The translations under genes and the position numbers were made by a program. Shown piece after piece: positions 35,501-43,476 of a DNA stretch of 64,000 bases (position 1 is its first letter; every line of letters begins with the position of its first letter). This DNA is from Corylus avellana (lineage: Eukaryota; Streptophyta; Magnoliopsida; Fagales; Betulaceae). The stretch lies in NCBI RefSeq assembly GCF_901000735.1, contig NC_081547.1, positions 13,242,091 to 13,306,090 of the forward strand, given 5' to 3'. Below the pieces are notes generated by a model. The model saw only the letters and a list, made by a program, of their open reading frames with translations, did not search any database and was not told where the DNA came from.

Positions 35501-38500
35501 AACAATCTTGAACCAGTCACGAAACACAGAAAAATAGCCAGAACTGGTTGAAGAACTTGAAATTAAACTAAACCGAAGTAACCCTTATCCTCAATAAGGA
35601 TATCCTTATTTCCAATAAGGAATAGCAAGCTCCAGAACCCAAACAAGGGCCCTCGTCTCCAACAACTCGCTGGAAACTTGCTAGGAATAAGACCTCGCTG
35701 GAAACGAACATAATATGCCAATGACTCCAACTACAACCTTCGTACACTTCATACATTGTCAAGGAGTACAAAAAACGCCCGGTAAACACCACAACAGCTG
35801 CTAGAAACCATGAAAATCATTGATAATTGCCATAATTCGCCGGAGTAGCCACCAAGCACAAATGGAATGTCGCCGACCTCCAAACTACTGAGAGACACCA
35901 CAAAAGTGCTGAGATTCGACTGAGAATTGCCATAGAAACTGTTGAGAAACCAAAACAAACAGCCGGAGTACAGGTTGGGGGTTGGGCTGAGTTGAAGACG
36001 ATAGATTTTTTTTCTTTTCTTTCGCCAGAGACTTTCCGGTCACCATGAACAACTTGTTTTAGAGCTTTAACCTAATCGGGCTAAGGGTGAAAATGCGGTT
36101 ACGGTAGCAGTTATTGGTTAAAACCACTAACTACAACCACCTAAGTGGTTAGTAAAATCAGATAACCACCTCTGCTAACCATCTAGGCAGATAGTGATTA
36201 TTTCATAACCGTCAACCGGTGGTTCTTAAATAAGAGAAACCGCTATTAACCGCTTTTTAAAAGGAAAAAGGAGAAACAAAAAAACCAAAACATCGTTTTT
36301 ATAATAATATGGTAATACCCTACTACATACGACATCGTATCTAGAGTTTTATACATATTTTTTTATATATTTAAATACTAACACGACATCGTTTCATGTA
36401 TATATATATATATAGGCGGTTAGCTTTTTTTTTTAACCACCTTCAAAAACAATTAGGCGGTTAACGATTAGCAGTTAGCGGGCGGTTAATAACTGCTTGC
36501 TATTTCAGCCCTAACATGGGTAGTGCTACCACGTGGTCACGTCTAATGAACAGTTGCCACATCACTAAACCCTTTGATTTTTTGTAGTGCACTAGGATTA
36601 TAAACAACATCACCAAGATATCAAACATCAACCAGAAGGAAGAAAAACCAAGACTACAAACAAGGTGTTTAGACCAGGATCCTAAAAACACCTTGTTACC
36701 ATGTAGCTTGCATGAATGGTTTAGAGAACAAGATGGACGCGCATTACTGTTATGTAGCCTATCTCACACATCTTAGTATATAGTTTTTGAGAAATATAAC
36801 AATGACCAAAATACCTATAAACCCTAGTAACTCTCACAAACCCTAATGACTCTTATAACAATAAGTAAATTCATTAAAATCACAGAAAGGGCAACACCTT
36901 AGTATACAAGAAACCTTGGTATGGAAAAAGAACAAAATTCCAAAAAATCTTAGAAATTAGAAGCATGCAAGCTATTAAACGCTACTAGCAATGTATAAAG
37001 GGCTTGGACAACATTTTCAACTTTAATATCACAGTCTCACGATCTTCAAAGCTCAATGCGTTCCCTTCTGTCCAAATACACCACATTAAACATAGAACCT
37101 TCGCATGTCCAAAGCATTATGGTGTCCCAATTGTCCTCTCAACTCACCAACAACTCTCTCACCCTTTGAGGCATAACCCATGCAACCCCAAATAATTGGA
37201 AAAGCGAACTCCATAATGCTCTTGCAACCTCACAATGAAGGAGGTGATCATTAGACTCCCAACTTTTCTTAGACATACAACACCGATCCATCACAATAAC
37301 ATTCATCTTTCGTAAATTATCTAAAGTTAAGATTTTCCCTAAAGCTGCTGTCCGTACAATTTAAGACTAATCAAATTTAATTGATTTTGATTTTTAGACC
37401 TCAGTTTTCGATTTATCAAATTTAAGACTTGAGTTTATGATCATTTTAAATACGAGGTATTCATTCATTTTTTGTCAAATAAATAATAAAAATGATAGGA
37501 AAATATAATTGTCCCCCCCTTTTTTATTTTTTTGTTTTTTGTTTTTTTGTTAATATATGATGTATATTCAAACAAGGCGTAGAGGGGTGCAACCTATGTA
37601 TACAAGAAGTAACCAAGAGAACCCCTAATCCATAGAGAAAGAAAGAACATAAATCTAGAAACTAAAAAAAAAGTAGAGTTTGTAGCACCAACTTCTTCAA
37701 ATCAAGCAAGCCATTCTCATGGTTATCAAAAATTTGAGCATTCCACTCTCGCCAAAGACACCAGATCACACACAATGGAACCATCCTCCATATGTGTAAT
37801 GAAAGACGGTTACCTAACTATCTCAAATACTCACTTACCCTGCGAGGCATAACCCAATCAACACCAAAAAGCTGAAGAAGCACATTCCATATCTCTGTTG
37901 CAACCTCACAATGCAGGAATAAATGGTCGATTGACTCTCCACAATGCTTACACACACAACCCAACTCCATCACCATAATATTCTTCTTACGTAAATTGTC
38001 CAAGGTTAAGAATTTCCTTAAGAGTCGCTGTCCACACAAAGAAAGCCACTCTCGGGGGAGCCTGAACTTTCCAAAGACTTCTAAGGACAAGTGGACTGTA
38101 CCGGAGTAGACAATACCTAGTAGTAAGACTTTACAGCTTAAGTCTTCCTTATCGATGGAACCTACCAAATTGTATCCTCACCTCCATACCTGACGTTTTG
38201 GGAATACATTACTCAAAGAATCAAGAGAGCACGTCCACTTTTCAATCAGGTGATTGGAAAGTGGACATTACTCAAAGAAACAAAACATTCCATTGAATAA
38301 TACCATTTTGAAACTGCATATTCTTCTCCACCCACACATCCTTACCACAAGCAATAGTGAACAACTCTGGAAAAAGGATCTTCAATGGTAGCTCTCCACG
38401 CCACATATCATGCCAAAACAACACTTCAGAGCCATCTCCTACCCATAATGCAGATGATGCACAAATCATACCCCCATCTAATACATTTCCACACTCCCAC

Positions 38501-40473
38501 TCCATAGGGCCCCCTACTTCCTTGGAACACCAACCACCCCTTTAGACTATACTATCATATTCATCGTCCACTAACTTCCTCCACAAAAGCATCCTGTTTT
38601 GTAGTAAACCTCCACAACCACTTACCCAACAAGCACAATTAAACGAAAGCATATTTCTCATCCCTAACCCCCTAAGGTCGTCGGAGTGAATACCTTCGAC
38701 CAATTCACTAGATGAAACTTAAACTCATCACCAATGTCCCTCTTATAAAAAAGGAGAAAAAAAGAGAATTGAAATAGGGGGATGGGTCATGACCTAGCCA
38801 TTGTGGGTAGGTAAGCTAGCCAGTCATGTTGGGTACGACCCAGCTGCAACTAGGGCTGGCAATTTTGACATGACTCGCGAACCCGACACGAACACGACAC
38901 GAAGTTAACAGGTTTTGGGTTTGATCTAAATAGGTTCGGGTTATAATCGGGTCACCTTTTTATGACCCGATTATTTTTCGTGTCTGATGGGTCAACTTGC
39001 GAGTTGAGCCGCCAGACCCATTAAAAAAAAAAAAAAAAAAAAAAACCTAAACTAAAGAGTAAGCCTAACCTAATGATGATGGAGTTTTGTTTTTGTTTTC
39101 TTTATTATTTTGTTTTTGCTAGCTTTTTTTTTTTTTTTTTTTTTAAATTTTTTTTTTATTATTATCATTTTCTTAATATGATTTTACCTTACTTGGTAAG
39201 TGATTTGTTGTTTTATAGGTTTAATTTCAAGAGATTAAGTTGTTATTTGAATAGACAATTAAGCCTATTAGAGGCAATTCCAAATGATTTACCATGTAAA
39301 CTTTATACTTTGAAATTTGCTATTTGCTATGATGGACTATGGAGTTGAAAATTGCTAATCATTGTGAATGTTTTTATTGAATGGCAATTTGTTAACAGTT
39401 AAACCTATTATGTTTTTATCATATTGTAATTTGTGAATTCTATTGAATCTCATGGCATTGGTATTATTATTACATTATTTTTCCTATTTTTCATTCAAAC
39501 GTGTCGTGTCGGGTCGTGTCAACCTGATACGACCCGGTTATTTTAAACTGATTAAACTGGTAGTGTCGGGTTACCCAGTTATTTTTCATGTCGTGTTTGG
39601 GTTTAGATTAATCGGATGGTGGGTCATTACGGGTTGTAATCGTGTCGACCCGCCAACCCATTTTGCCACCCCTAGCCGCAACCATGATTGGGTCATTCCC
39701 AACCACCGTAGCTAGGTAATCCAACCATGGCCATGGTTGTGTAGTTGTGGCCAAGTACGGTTGAGTTGTGGTGCCTGTGAGATCCAACCATGGTTGCAAT
39801 TAGGTATGACCCAGACATGGCTGCAGTTGGGTAGCCCAGCCACCGTGGTTGGGTTGTACTTTGGGCATGTCAGCCCCTTTTTTTCTTTTTAATTTTTTTG
39901 TTTTATCCGAAGGGCATTTTTTTCTTAAATTTTTATATCATTTTCGCTATTTGTATGAAAAACTAGATGAATGTATTGGATTTATAGCGATTGTAAATTT
40001 GGGTCTTCAATTTGCAAAAGTAGAAATTGAGGTTTAAAAGTTAAAATAGGATAAAACGCATGGGAGTTTCATAAAATGTTCCCCTTGTTTTATCACTTAA
40101 TGTTCAAGTCACCAACCAATTTTGGCTGGACCTCTTATTCTTGCCCCCCATATCCCTTTCTGGTTTGTTTTAGTTTGGTTTTCAAATTATGGGGTCAGGG
40201 GTGTAATGTATCAACCCCAACCCCCCTGCGCCAAAAAAAGAAAAAGAGGGAAAAAGAAGAAAAAATGCCCATTGGTTTAATTTTTGAGTCTTTAATTGCT
40301 TGATCTCAGTGGTTTTAATCTTTCTTCTGTGAATGCTTTACCTGTCTGACTGTCTAGTTTCTCTTCTACCAGTTGCACCAGCATCTTCAATTAGTGCATC
40401 ACAAGATCAGACCCATCAGCGTCGCAGGAAGAGAGATAAATCTTTACGCTCCCAGGACATGAGTGAAGCTTGA
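3589..40473 (+). CDS. SEN1/senataxin-like superfamily 1 helicase (22 coding exons)
   Basis: Splice sites and frame give these coding exons: 3589-3716, 4912-5296, 6485-6601, 6699-6778, 7400-7546, 7646-7794, 7890-8020, 8158-8280, 8445-8518, 16499-17092, 17254-17365, 17508-17645, 17853-18182, 18615-18888, 19072-20294, 20785-21187, 21270-22171, 22267-22332, 22417-22542, 33612-33856, 33958-35186, 40373-40473. The join is 7,077 nt, in frame throughout (2,358 aa plus stop). The core shows Upf1-like SF1 motifs in order: GPPGTGKT (aa 1467-1474), DEAAQ (1766-1770), GDPKQLP (1794-1800), YRMHPE (1835-1840), DGFQGRE (1961-1967) and NVALTRAK (2003-2010). The family unwinds RNA-DNA hybrids and acts in transcription termination and R-loop removal in the nucleus; that role is inferred. 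All introns are GT-AG except introns 2 and 7. No frameshift or premature stop was found, so the gene looks functional. The start codon is chosen because exon 1 continues in frame into exon 2 through a Trp codon split by intron 1. Confidence 0.93.
3717..4911 (+). other. Intron 1 (T-rich)
   Basis: GT-AG intron of 1,195 nt. It has long T and A runs, including a T-run at about 3731-3756 and A-rich purine runs at 3945-3985. The minus-strand frame at 3845-4162 is a low-complexity by-product of these runs. No other feature was seen. Confidence 0.8.
5297..6484 (+). other. Intron 2 with GC donor
   Basis: The exon 2/3 frame and protein continuity (SVMYE followed by VLMFP) require splicing at GAG|GCATGT at 5296/5297, paired with the acceptor cacag at 6484. 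A GT donor downstream would insert unrelated residues. The rest of the intron is unremarkable T-rich DNA. Confidence 0.8.
6891..7073. repeat. Imperfect tandem duplication in intron 4
   Basis: Two copies about 80 bp long, starting at 6891 and 6993, share the core ttcggcactatgatatttga and a following AT-rich stretch (taatttaatat). They are separated by a G-run. The duplication lies wholly within the intron between 6779 and 7399. Confidence 0.7.
8021..8157 (+). other. Intron 7 with GC donor
   Basis: Exon 7 ends CTG CAG and the intron starts GCACGT. The acceptor is tccag at 8157. Only this pair keeps the downstream frame open. The GT four bases further on (8025) shifts frame and meets a stop inside exon 8. 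Confidence 0.75.
9152..9428 (-). mobile_element. Miniature LTR element (TRIM/SMART type), copy 1
   Basis: Terminal direct repeats at 9152-9228 (77 bp) and about 9356-9428 flank a core of roughly 127 bp. On the minus strand the bases just inside the 5' LTR read tggtatcaaagcc (9355-9343), matching the usual plant primer-binding site for initiator Met-tRNA. The flanking 5 bp are identical, atgaa (9147-9151 and 9429-9433). There is no coding capacity, so it would have been mobilised in trans. The LTR ends are somewhat decayed. Confidence 0.8.
9936..10214 (-). mobile_element. Miniature LTR element (TRIM/SMART type), copy 2
   Basis: LTRs of exactly 77 bp at 9936-10012 and 10138-10214 begin tgttaaa and end taaca. 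Read on the minus strand, the 5' LTR (right) is followed by the primer-binding site tagtatcagagcc (10137-10125). The 3' LTR (left) is preceded by the polypurine tract tgaggggg (about 10020-10013). The 5 bp flanks tcatc and ttatc differ by one base. At 279 bp in total it is a complete but non-coding LTR retroelement, of the same family as the copy 0.5 kb upstream. Confidence 0.88.
10420..10957 (+). pseudogene. L1 LINE 'B', ORF1 end and start of ORF2 (5' part)
   Basis: The plus strand 10477-10683 encodes the end of an L1 ORF1-like protein ([18 protein letters not shown]...). A broken ORF2 start at 10789 follows: MKPKIISW, then a stop and frameshift, VRGLN, and [10 protein letters not shown], which are hallmarks of the AP-endonuclease domain. 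The reading stops abruptly at 10957, where the poly(T) of an inverted L1 begins. The left edge is not defined. Confidence 0.75.
10958..12733 (-). pseudogene. L1 LINE 'A', 5'-truncated ORF2, inserted in LINE B
   Basis: The element starts on the plus strand with a T-run (10958-10974), the reversed poly(A) tail, and reads leftward from about 12733. Minus-strand frames give the end of the reverse transcriptase ([38 protein letters not shown]). They are followed by the C-terminal zinc-finger-like region ([30 protein letters not shown]) and the terminal WRERNARCF block. Frameshifts and stops split it (11541-12470, 11289-11507, 11085-11267). The catalytic box reads FADN, not FADD. The 5' end is missing, typical of incomplete reverse transcription. 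Confidence 0.85.
12734..15112 (+). pseudogene. L1 LINE 'B', rest of ORF2 (decayed)
   Basis: The element resumes in the endonuclease-RT linker (LLDCGG, then [10 protein letters not shown] after a frameshift). An open stretch 12789-13283 ([20 protein letters not shown]) follows. The RT domain is full of stops, with recognisable blocks [33 protein letters not shown] and [13 protein letters not shown] (14078-14116). The C-terminal part is further scrambled, with a 178 bp tandem duplication. It stops at about 15112 without a poly(A), so the 3' end is lost. It is clearly dead and older than LINE A. Confidence 0.8.
14336..14696 (+). repeat. 178 bp tandem duplication inside LINE B
   Basis: The segment from ggctggtagag at 14336 recurs from 14514 with a few changes. 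Both copies include tcatctagtgacttggtcga and end in taatcaagctttggt. It duplicates part of the RT thumb/connection region (FLWGG and following), so it arose after the element was inserted or in its source copy. Confidence 0.8.
15124..15224. repeat. 15 bp perfect hairpin plus direct repeat
   Basis: ttttatggtaatgtt (15124-15138) pairs perfectly with aacattaccataaaa (15144-15158) around a 5-base loop. A 23 bp stretch covering the first arm recurs at 15202-15224. It sits exactly where LINE B breaks off, so it may be the end of another inserted element. Confidence 0.65.
15405..15662. repeat. 129 bp tandem duplication
   Basis: Unit 15405-15533 is repeated at 15534-15662 with essentially no differences seen by eye, which suggests a recent duplication or possibly an assembly artefact. 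No coding content. Confidence 0.85.
16499..20294 (+). CDS. Helicase gene, exons 10-15 (central region and linker, aa ~445-1335)
   Basis: Exons 10-14 continue the helical N-terminal region, with an acidic stretch near the start of exon 10 (DCDDDEQSD and VEEED). Exon 15 (1,223 nt) begins with helical sequence and then becomes a Ser/Lys/Asp-rich, probably disordered linker (about 19150-19700). It then returns to conserved sequence that leads into the helicase core ([12 protein letters not shown] and following). The linker includes DSETEEP and similar acidic serine clusters that look like possible phosphorylation sites (inference). All junctions keep frame with GT-AG sites. Exon 10 follows the transposon-filled intron 9. 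Confidence 0.9.
20785..22542 (+). CDS. Helicase gene, exons 16-19 (RecA-like domain 1A, aa 1336-1834)
   Basis: Exon 16 carries the Q-motif-like segment FNDSQLQAI and the first part of Walker A. Intron 16 splits the codon of the fourth residue of GPPGTGKT. Exon 17 has motif Ia ([12 protein letters not shown]). It is followed by a charged, coiled-coil-like insertion (about 21760-22020) in the position of the stalk/prong of Upf1-like helicases, then [10 protein letters not shown] and the DEAAQ box. Exon 18 is 66 nt. Exon 19 holds motif III (GDPKQLP) and ends in LTKQ. ATP-binding and hydrolysis residues look intact. Confidence 0.93.
23218..23317. other. Assembly gap (100 N) with duplicated flanks
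   Basis: Exactly 100 N. The 148 bases before the gap (23070-23217) and after it (23318-23465) are the same sequence with one visible A/G difference (23185). This looks like two overlapping contig ends that were not merged, not a true duplication. Confidence 0.9.
23320..25173 (+). CDS. LINE ORF1-type protein (617 aa), open
   Basis: One uninterrupted frame starts [12 protein letters not shown] and ends at TGA 25171-25173. The N-terminal half matches the DUF4283-like, nucleic-acid-binding ORF1 part of plant L1 elements as I recall it (EERRKGF, then a segment ending [11 protein letters not shown]). The C-terminal half is Ser/Pro-rich and low in complexity, with a basic patch RKKKKGKIG near aa 230. 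A C-terminal coiled-coil-like [13 protein letters not shown] follows. No CCHC knuckle is visible. ORF1 proteins coat the RNA for retrotransposition. The start lies 3 bases after the gap; an identical start codon also exists at 23072 in the duplicated flank. Confidence 0.72.
   Translation: MERSFSFEAKTFCLSAKVGCPNLRLEERRKGFVGYIFASIRCSSWLVETVEAAIQVQVKEEIAKFYREGDKATMVHGGGNKAGRFLEVSVLAEGGRKGVIWLPEGRFGRGWRRFAGELRQLLAAQIKLDGTAEFGVPSSAGFLMDGPSLGVDSGRSFVDVLRSTLGVEARAVEYPWSLDLLPGSSCWDSEYDGMGLRSAVDCSALESLPSPLADAAGSVSLRKKKKGKIGISGLLRLLGQIQRKLDRVRAGVVSKPNRRSKRVRFLGLSISALGCDSGSVSEVGLGQNLDPVHYLDPDYSDPVHNSFSLPLESVSAGIPLVSEEFLEPLARSSLSLQVTGLDSGDGSSPAVFSRSPVRVLGEIVGSAGDGSSQGATFFHSAEDLPASTLRRDWEGSLSSMPEACRGATVSSEISDSARLSILKEAFFVPWEVDSPASPLCRDREVPFSGEEELVVRPSSPAKGLFRRRFFGPRAVSPSPVVLKDSSLSSKGKDPVLVPSAPVEVQVGSTVSPTFGVAELGLHSPATTSLFSSQGCTSLSTTSLLDGAAEMGRSLSRPFPRMTESGTPIYSSISSSQLFYTRRVKEKVAKQLHKNKDLLAEVEVSAPKVEVLLLRLRG
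25711..29300 (-). pseudogene. L1 'C' ORF2: endonuclease, reverse transcriptase, C-terminal zinc finger (broken)
   Basis: The endonuclease begins [14 protein letters not shown], with CFQETKMES and WVIGGDFNV. The RT domain has [26 protein letters not shown] and [11 protein letters not shown]. The tail has [18 protein letters not shown] and WLERNARCF. Damage includes a stop after [13 protein letters not shown] (near 27900), frameshifts near 27395 and 27000, and a stop near 26645. The RT block normally reading KAYDxV reads KANDHS here, losing the Tyr. The intact FADD box shows decay is not uniform. Confidence 0.85.
29363..31518 (-). pseudogene. L1 'C' ORF1 (broken)
   Basis: The main open part is 30388-31518 (376 aa). 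It has the ORF1 core ([39 protein letters not shown]) and continues in frames 30372-29869, 29942-29592 and 29731-29363 after stops. These contain [18 protein letters not shown], a basic nucleic-acid-binding segment. It differs strongly in sequence from the ORF1 of the neighbouring element D although the 3' tails look related. Confidence 0.75.
31550..32080 (-). mobile_element. Probable TRIM-type LTR miniature
   Basis: On the minus strand, tggtatcaaagcc (31916-31904) looks like the Met-tRNA primer-binding site. It is followed by a non-coding core that ends in terminal sequence (about 31550-31690) loosely similar to 31917-32080. Shared stretches include a pyrimidine-rich gaaat...ttatata block. 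The repeats are diverged and I could not fix the ends or a TSD. It is a different family from the two miniatures in intron 9. Confidence 0.45.
33612..35186 (+). CDS. Helicase gene, exons 20-21 (RecA-like domain 2A and C-terminal tail)
   Basis: Exon 20 opens directly with motif IV ([12 protein letters not shown]). Exon 21 contains motif V ([14 protein letters not shown]) and motif VI with its arginine finger (NVALTRAK). After the core (to about aa 2040) comes a roughly 320-residue tail rich in Lys, Ser, Asp and Glu, with basic clusters such as KRPKK. This looks disordered and could carry nuclear localisation signals. Exon 20 lies 11 kb from exon 19, so the two halves of the ATPase are separated by a large transposon cluster. 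Confidence 0.93.
35265..35560. repeat. Degenerate repeat rich in gaaccgg/gaacc motifs
   Basis: About a dozen spaced copies of a motif around ctgaaccgg or ctgaacc(ag) occur every 15-30 bases. They are not a strict tandem array. No frame gives a credible protein on either strand. The sequence to 36080 continues as unassigned repeat-like DNA. Confidence 0.55.
36082..36513. mobile_element. hAT-like palindromic element (gcggttagc family)
   Basis: The left end taagggtgaaaatgcggtt and the right end (read in reverse) tagggctgaaatagcaagc are similar. The interior carries many gcggtta/taaccgc subterminal repeats in both orientations, as in non-autonomous hAT elements. The flanking 8-mers match poorly, so the ends are tentative. 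Related sequence lies at about 44800-45483. Confidence 0.55.
36856..37362 (-). pseudogene. L1 3'-end fragment
   Basis: Read on the minus strand, this resembles the C-terminal zinc-finger-like region and 3' UTR of the L1 elements in introns 9 and 19. Shared blocks correspond to [19 protein letters not shown] and WVMPQRV. No open frame remains and no poly(A)/T tail is visible. Confidence 0.65.
37530..38745 (-). pseudogene. L1 ORF2 C-terminal fragment
   Basis: A T-rich stretch at about 37510-37550 marks the old tail. Minus-strand frames 37818-38168 ([29 protein letters not shown]) and 38272-38505 ([28 protein letters not shown]) come from the ORF2 C-terminus. They are separated by frameshifts and a small duplication-like block near 38235-38280. 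It is truncated at about 38745 within FLW-type sequence. Confidence 0.75.
38851..39674. mobile_element. Non-autonomous hAT element, copy 1
   Basis: The element starts tagggctggc and ends gccaccccta, which are inverted repeats. Both ends continue with gacccg/cgggtc-rich subterminal motifs. The 8 bp flanks gctgcaac (38843-38850) and gccgcaac (39675-39682) match at 7 of 8, the hAT target size. The interior is A/T-rich with no transposase. It is inserted in a local repeat of ccatggttgggta-like motifs (38770-38850, 39675-39860). Confidence 0.82.
40373..40473 (+). CDS. Helicase gene, last coding exon
   Basis: The acceptor ctaccag at 40372 joins in frame (one carried base) to exon 21. It gives 33 further residues, including the basic stretch RRRKRDK, and then TGA at 40471-40473. 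If this exon were skipped, translation of exon 21 would read on to a stop near 35254; that is the alternative end. The basic tail is typical of nuclear proteins. Confidence 0.85.
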
Positions 40474-41772
40474 AGTACCATATATTGATCTGGTTCTGTA
40501 AAGGAAGCCTTGTGATCAATTGTCTAGCTAAGCAGGAACTGGAAAGGAGAATTAAGGCCCTGTTGGTGTGCCAATAGTAAGGTAATTAGTGGAATTCCTT
40601 CTCAGTATCCAAATATCCAATGTATCTGGGATGAATTTCTTATAAAGCTGCTGGTCCTTTTATTGAAAATGATTCCTCAATTGCTGGTACTGCATCAGTT
40701 GTATCAAGTAGCAGGTCACTGTATAAGATGCAAATGGTTTGAAATTTTACACACACACACACATAGGTATTCTACTGGTTATTCAGTTAAAATAGTCATT
40801 TGTGATGAAAAATTGCTCATGGTCTAGAAATAGGACTGATTTTGCTGGAAAGGAGGTAGTTCAAAACCTTTGTACTTGTCCCATTTTAACAGTTTCTTTT
40901 CCGAACCAAATAAATTGTGGTGCAATACAGGGATACAGCATCATGCTTTTGCTAGTGATGGCTGGCTTCAGTTTTTACCATTCTATATTTTGCATGTGAA
41001 GATTGTGAAGCATTATAAAGAATCTTGGGCTCTCAAATGGTGATCGGATGCTGAGTTGCCTAGCATTTTCCAGGCAATTGGCTTTAGAACCTGCTGCCAC
41101 TTGCAGGAACTGTTTTCGACCCTTGCAGGAACTCCCAGACATTGTCCTGCAATTATTGATGCCTGCTCTGCATTACGTGTTATCGTCATTCACATTTGTG
41201 CCTCTGGTGTGTGTCTTCTTTTTTACTGCCGGTGTTATCATTCCCATTCCCGTTGTTTGCTACTGAATTGTGTGAAACCAGTAACTCGAAGGGATATGCG
41301 CGAGAAGCATCGAGTTCATTCAGAAGGATATGGGCCAGCCTATTACGTGAACAAGCATACTGTTGAGAGAATTTCTTTTTGACCTTTGAGAGTGCAAGGA
41401 TGATCATTCAGGGTACTTGTGATAAAGAATATGATACTGTTATCTATCCATGACCTAGATATCCGTAGGTCAGTTGCCAGGCTCTCTCACACTCTCTCTC
41501 ATGTGATCTTTTTTGTTTGTTTGTTTTTGTTTTGTTTTGTTTTGTTTTTTTTTTATATTCGTAGTTACTGTTTTGGGAAGCTTATGATGGATAATATTGT
41601 AAAGAGAAATGATAGTCAGCATTCTCACGTAGCATTGTATTTTTGTTTTTGTTTTTTTTTTTTAAATTACAAGTGGATGTAAATGTGTTATATAGACAAG
41701 AATGCTAAGAGAATGCTACTTGAGAATGCTTACTATCTTTTCTTTATTGTAAATTTGAGGTTTTGCTGTTGC
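40474..41772 (+). other. 3' UTR and downstream flank of the helicase gene
   Basis: No frame here looks like a protein. There is an AC dinucleotide run at about 40748-40764 and T-runs near 41510-41555 and 41640-41665. The poly(A) site cannot be placed; aataaa-like signals occur, for example near 40909. Short open frames at 41048-41382 overlap each other and have no recognisable domain. Confidence 0.4.
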
Positions 41773-41789
41773 AAGAAGGGGATTTGGTT

Positions 41790-41922
41790 TAGGGGTGAAA
41801 GCTTCTGGGTTACCTAGTAGGAGTTTGATTAACGGTGATGATTGTTGTACAATATGTGTTTGCGACGTGCAATTAATCTGAGTAAAGTTTTCCTACACTA
41901 TCAAAAAAAAAAAAAAAAAAGA
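41790..41922 (+). mobile_element. Short poly(A) retroposon with 17 bp TSD
   Basis: A roughly 133 bp segment ends in an A-run (41903-41920). It is flanked by the perfect direct repeat aagaaggggatttggtt (41773-41789 and 41923-41939). It is too short for a LINE body, so it is either a SINE or a severely 5'-truncated LINE. I see no clear tRNA-type A/B promoter boxes. Confidence 0.8.
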
Positions 41923-42176
41923 AAGAAGGGGATTTGGTTCAACGACAACAGAATAATCCTACCCATGGTCCAAATAAGGAAGGAATAAAATGGCGTAAAC
42001 ATATTCAGGGAAAAGAGCAGTGGGACCTCTGCTTTGCTAGAGTTGCTTCCCGGACAGGAGGGCCCTACCAAGCCCTCTAACACTTGCGCAATAATAGAGG
42101 GCAAGGGAAATTGGTTGGGATCCCCAATTACAGGAGATCTCGATCCATCCTATCTTGCCATTGTAGAAAGACTAAC

Positions 42177-42248
42177 ACGCTTCACTCTCACAATCACCTT
42201 TGAAAGATTATGTACGCTTCACTCTCACAATCACCTTTGAAAGATTAT
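42177..42248. repeat. 35 bp tandem repeat x 2
   Basis: The unit starting acgcttcactctcacaatca occurs at 42177-42211 and 42214-42248, apparently identical. The sequence from 41940 to 42640 otherwise shows nothing I can assign. Confidence 0.8.
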
Positions 42249-42639
42249 CTTTTATGAAGACATTGACATCGCTTACTTAAGTTAATCATCTCAAATAATG
42301 GGCTGCAAGTCTACAAGTAGTTGTCATTTTACCCAGCAAATTGACTTGATTAATTGGATGTTACAAATAGAATGGAAACTAGAGGCTAAAAGAAACAAAG
42401 AAAGAAACAGAGAAAGATGTCACTTCGGGGGAATCAGACCACTAAATTATGTTTTTAATAGTTGTAAATTCCTTGATAATTTGGTGATACGACATCTACA
42501 TTTTTTTCTTCTAATTAAATAAGGAAAGGGTTATATGAGAGGATACTTACCACTCTTGATTCGAAAGGAAGAAGAAATGGATGATTCTAAAAATGAAAAT
42601 GGGGTGTGTTCCCCAATAACAAATCCAAAACAAATTAAA

Positions 42640-43476
42640 ACAGTACAATAATAATTACACAAGGTAAGAAATGAGTCAAACAAATGACATGGTCATCTTA
42701 AAGGGTTGCACAAGGCAGTTACAGAAGCAAAAGGGGTATAGACTAAGACTGAACCCCCGCTAGAAACTAGCAACAACCACCGGAAAGTGATTGAAGCTGA
42801 AGGGGCACTGTTGTAGTCCGTTGAAGGGACTGTAGCAAAGAGAGGAACCAACATAAATCCGGTTAAAAAAGTCTCCGCAAAAAGATCAACATGCATAAGA
42901 GCAGGGAGACAGCACCAACAAAAAACACAAGCAACAGAAAACACAAGCTGCAAAGTACAAACAAAATAAAAATACACGGAAAATAAGGAAAACAGCAAAA
43001 AAGCCCACTGAGCAGCGGCTTCATCAGTGGATAGGTCGGATGGAGGCAGTTGGAGGAGTGTCTGGCAGCAACTTGGATGGAGGCAGGCGGAGCATGGGGC
43101 ACATGCATCGGCGCGTGAGGATCACGAGCCAGCGCGTGAGAGACACAAGTTGCCTTTTGCGGACCACACGACGGCGCGTGGTGGTTGGAACATGGTGGGG
43201 ATGACGACGATGGAAGGCTGGGAGGCTGGGGAAGACCCTGGAGTGGCGCGTTGGAGCTGGGGAGGAACGGAGGCCGACAGATCGGGCATGGAAAAATTCG
43301 GTGCTGAGGACCACTGTAGAATCGAGAATGGTGCGGCTGCAGGGGTGGAGAATGGCCAGAGGGAGACACCAAGGTGGAATGGCATGGACCAAGGAAGAGG
43401 GGATGGCGGCGCCACTGCTTAGGGGAAAAAAAAGAAAGAAAAAGAGAAGAACTAGCGACGGAGAGGGGAGGGAAAA
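42640..43476 (-). other. GC-rich unassigned segment before gap
   Basis: The base composition is clearly richer in G/C than the surroundings. Several overlapping frames on both strands are open because of the composition and give low-complexity Pro/Ser/His- or Gly/Arg-rich peptides. The style (pyrimidine-rich on the minus strand) recalls the retroposon at 1653-2920, but I cannot show that they are related. Confidence 0.35.

Larger units (their letters stand above)
35187..40372 (+). other. Intron 21 (5,186 nt), expanded by transposons
   Basis: GT-AG intron between the long C-terminal exon and the last exon. It starts with a short internal duplication (gctattttaggtatga at 35206 and 35249) and then holds a motif-repeat region, a hAT-like palindromic element, two minus-strand L1 3' fragments and a hAT element with TSD. 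39860-40372 is T-rich with nothing assigned. Confidence 0.8.
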
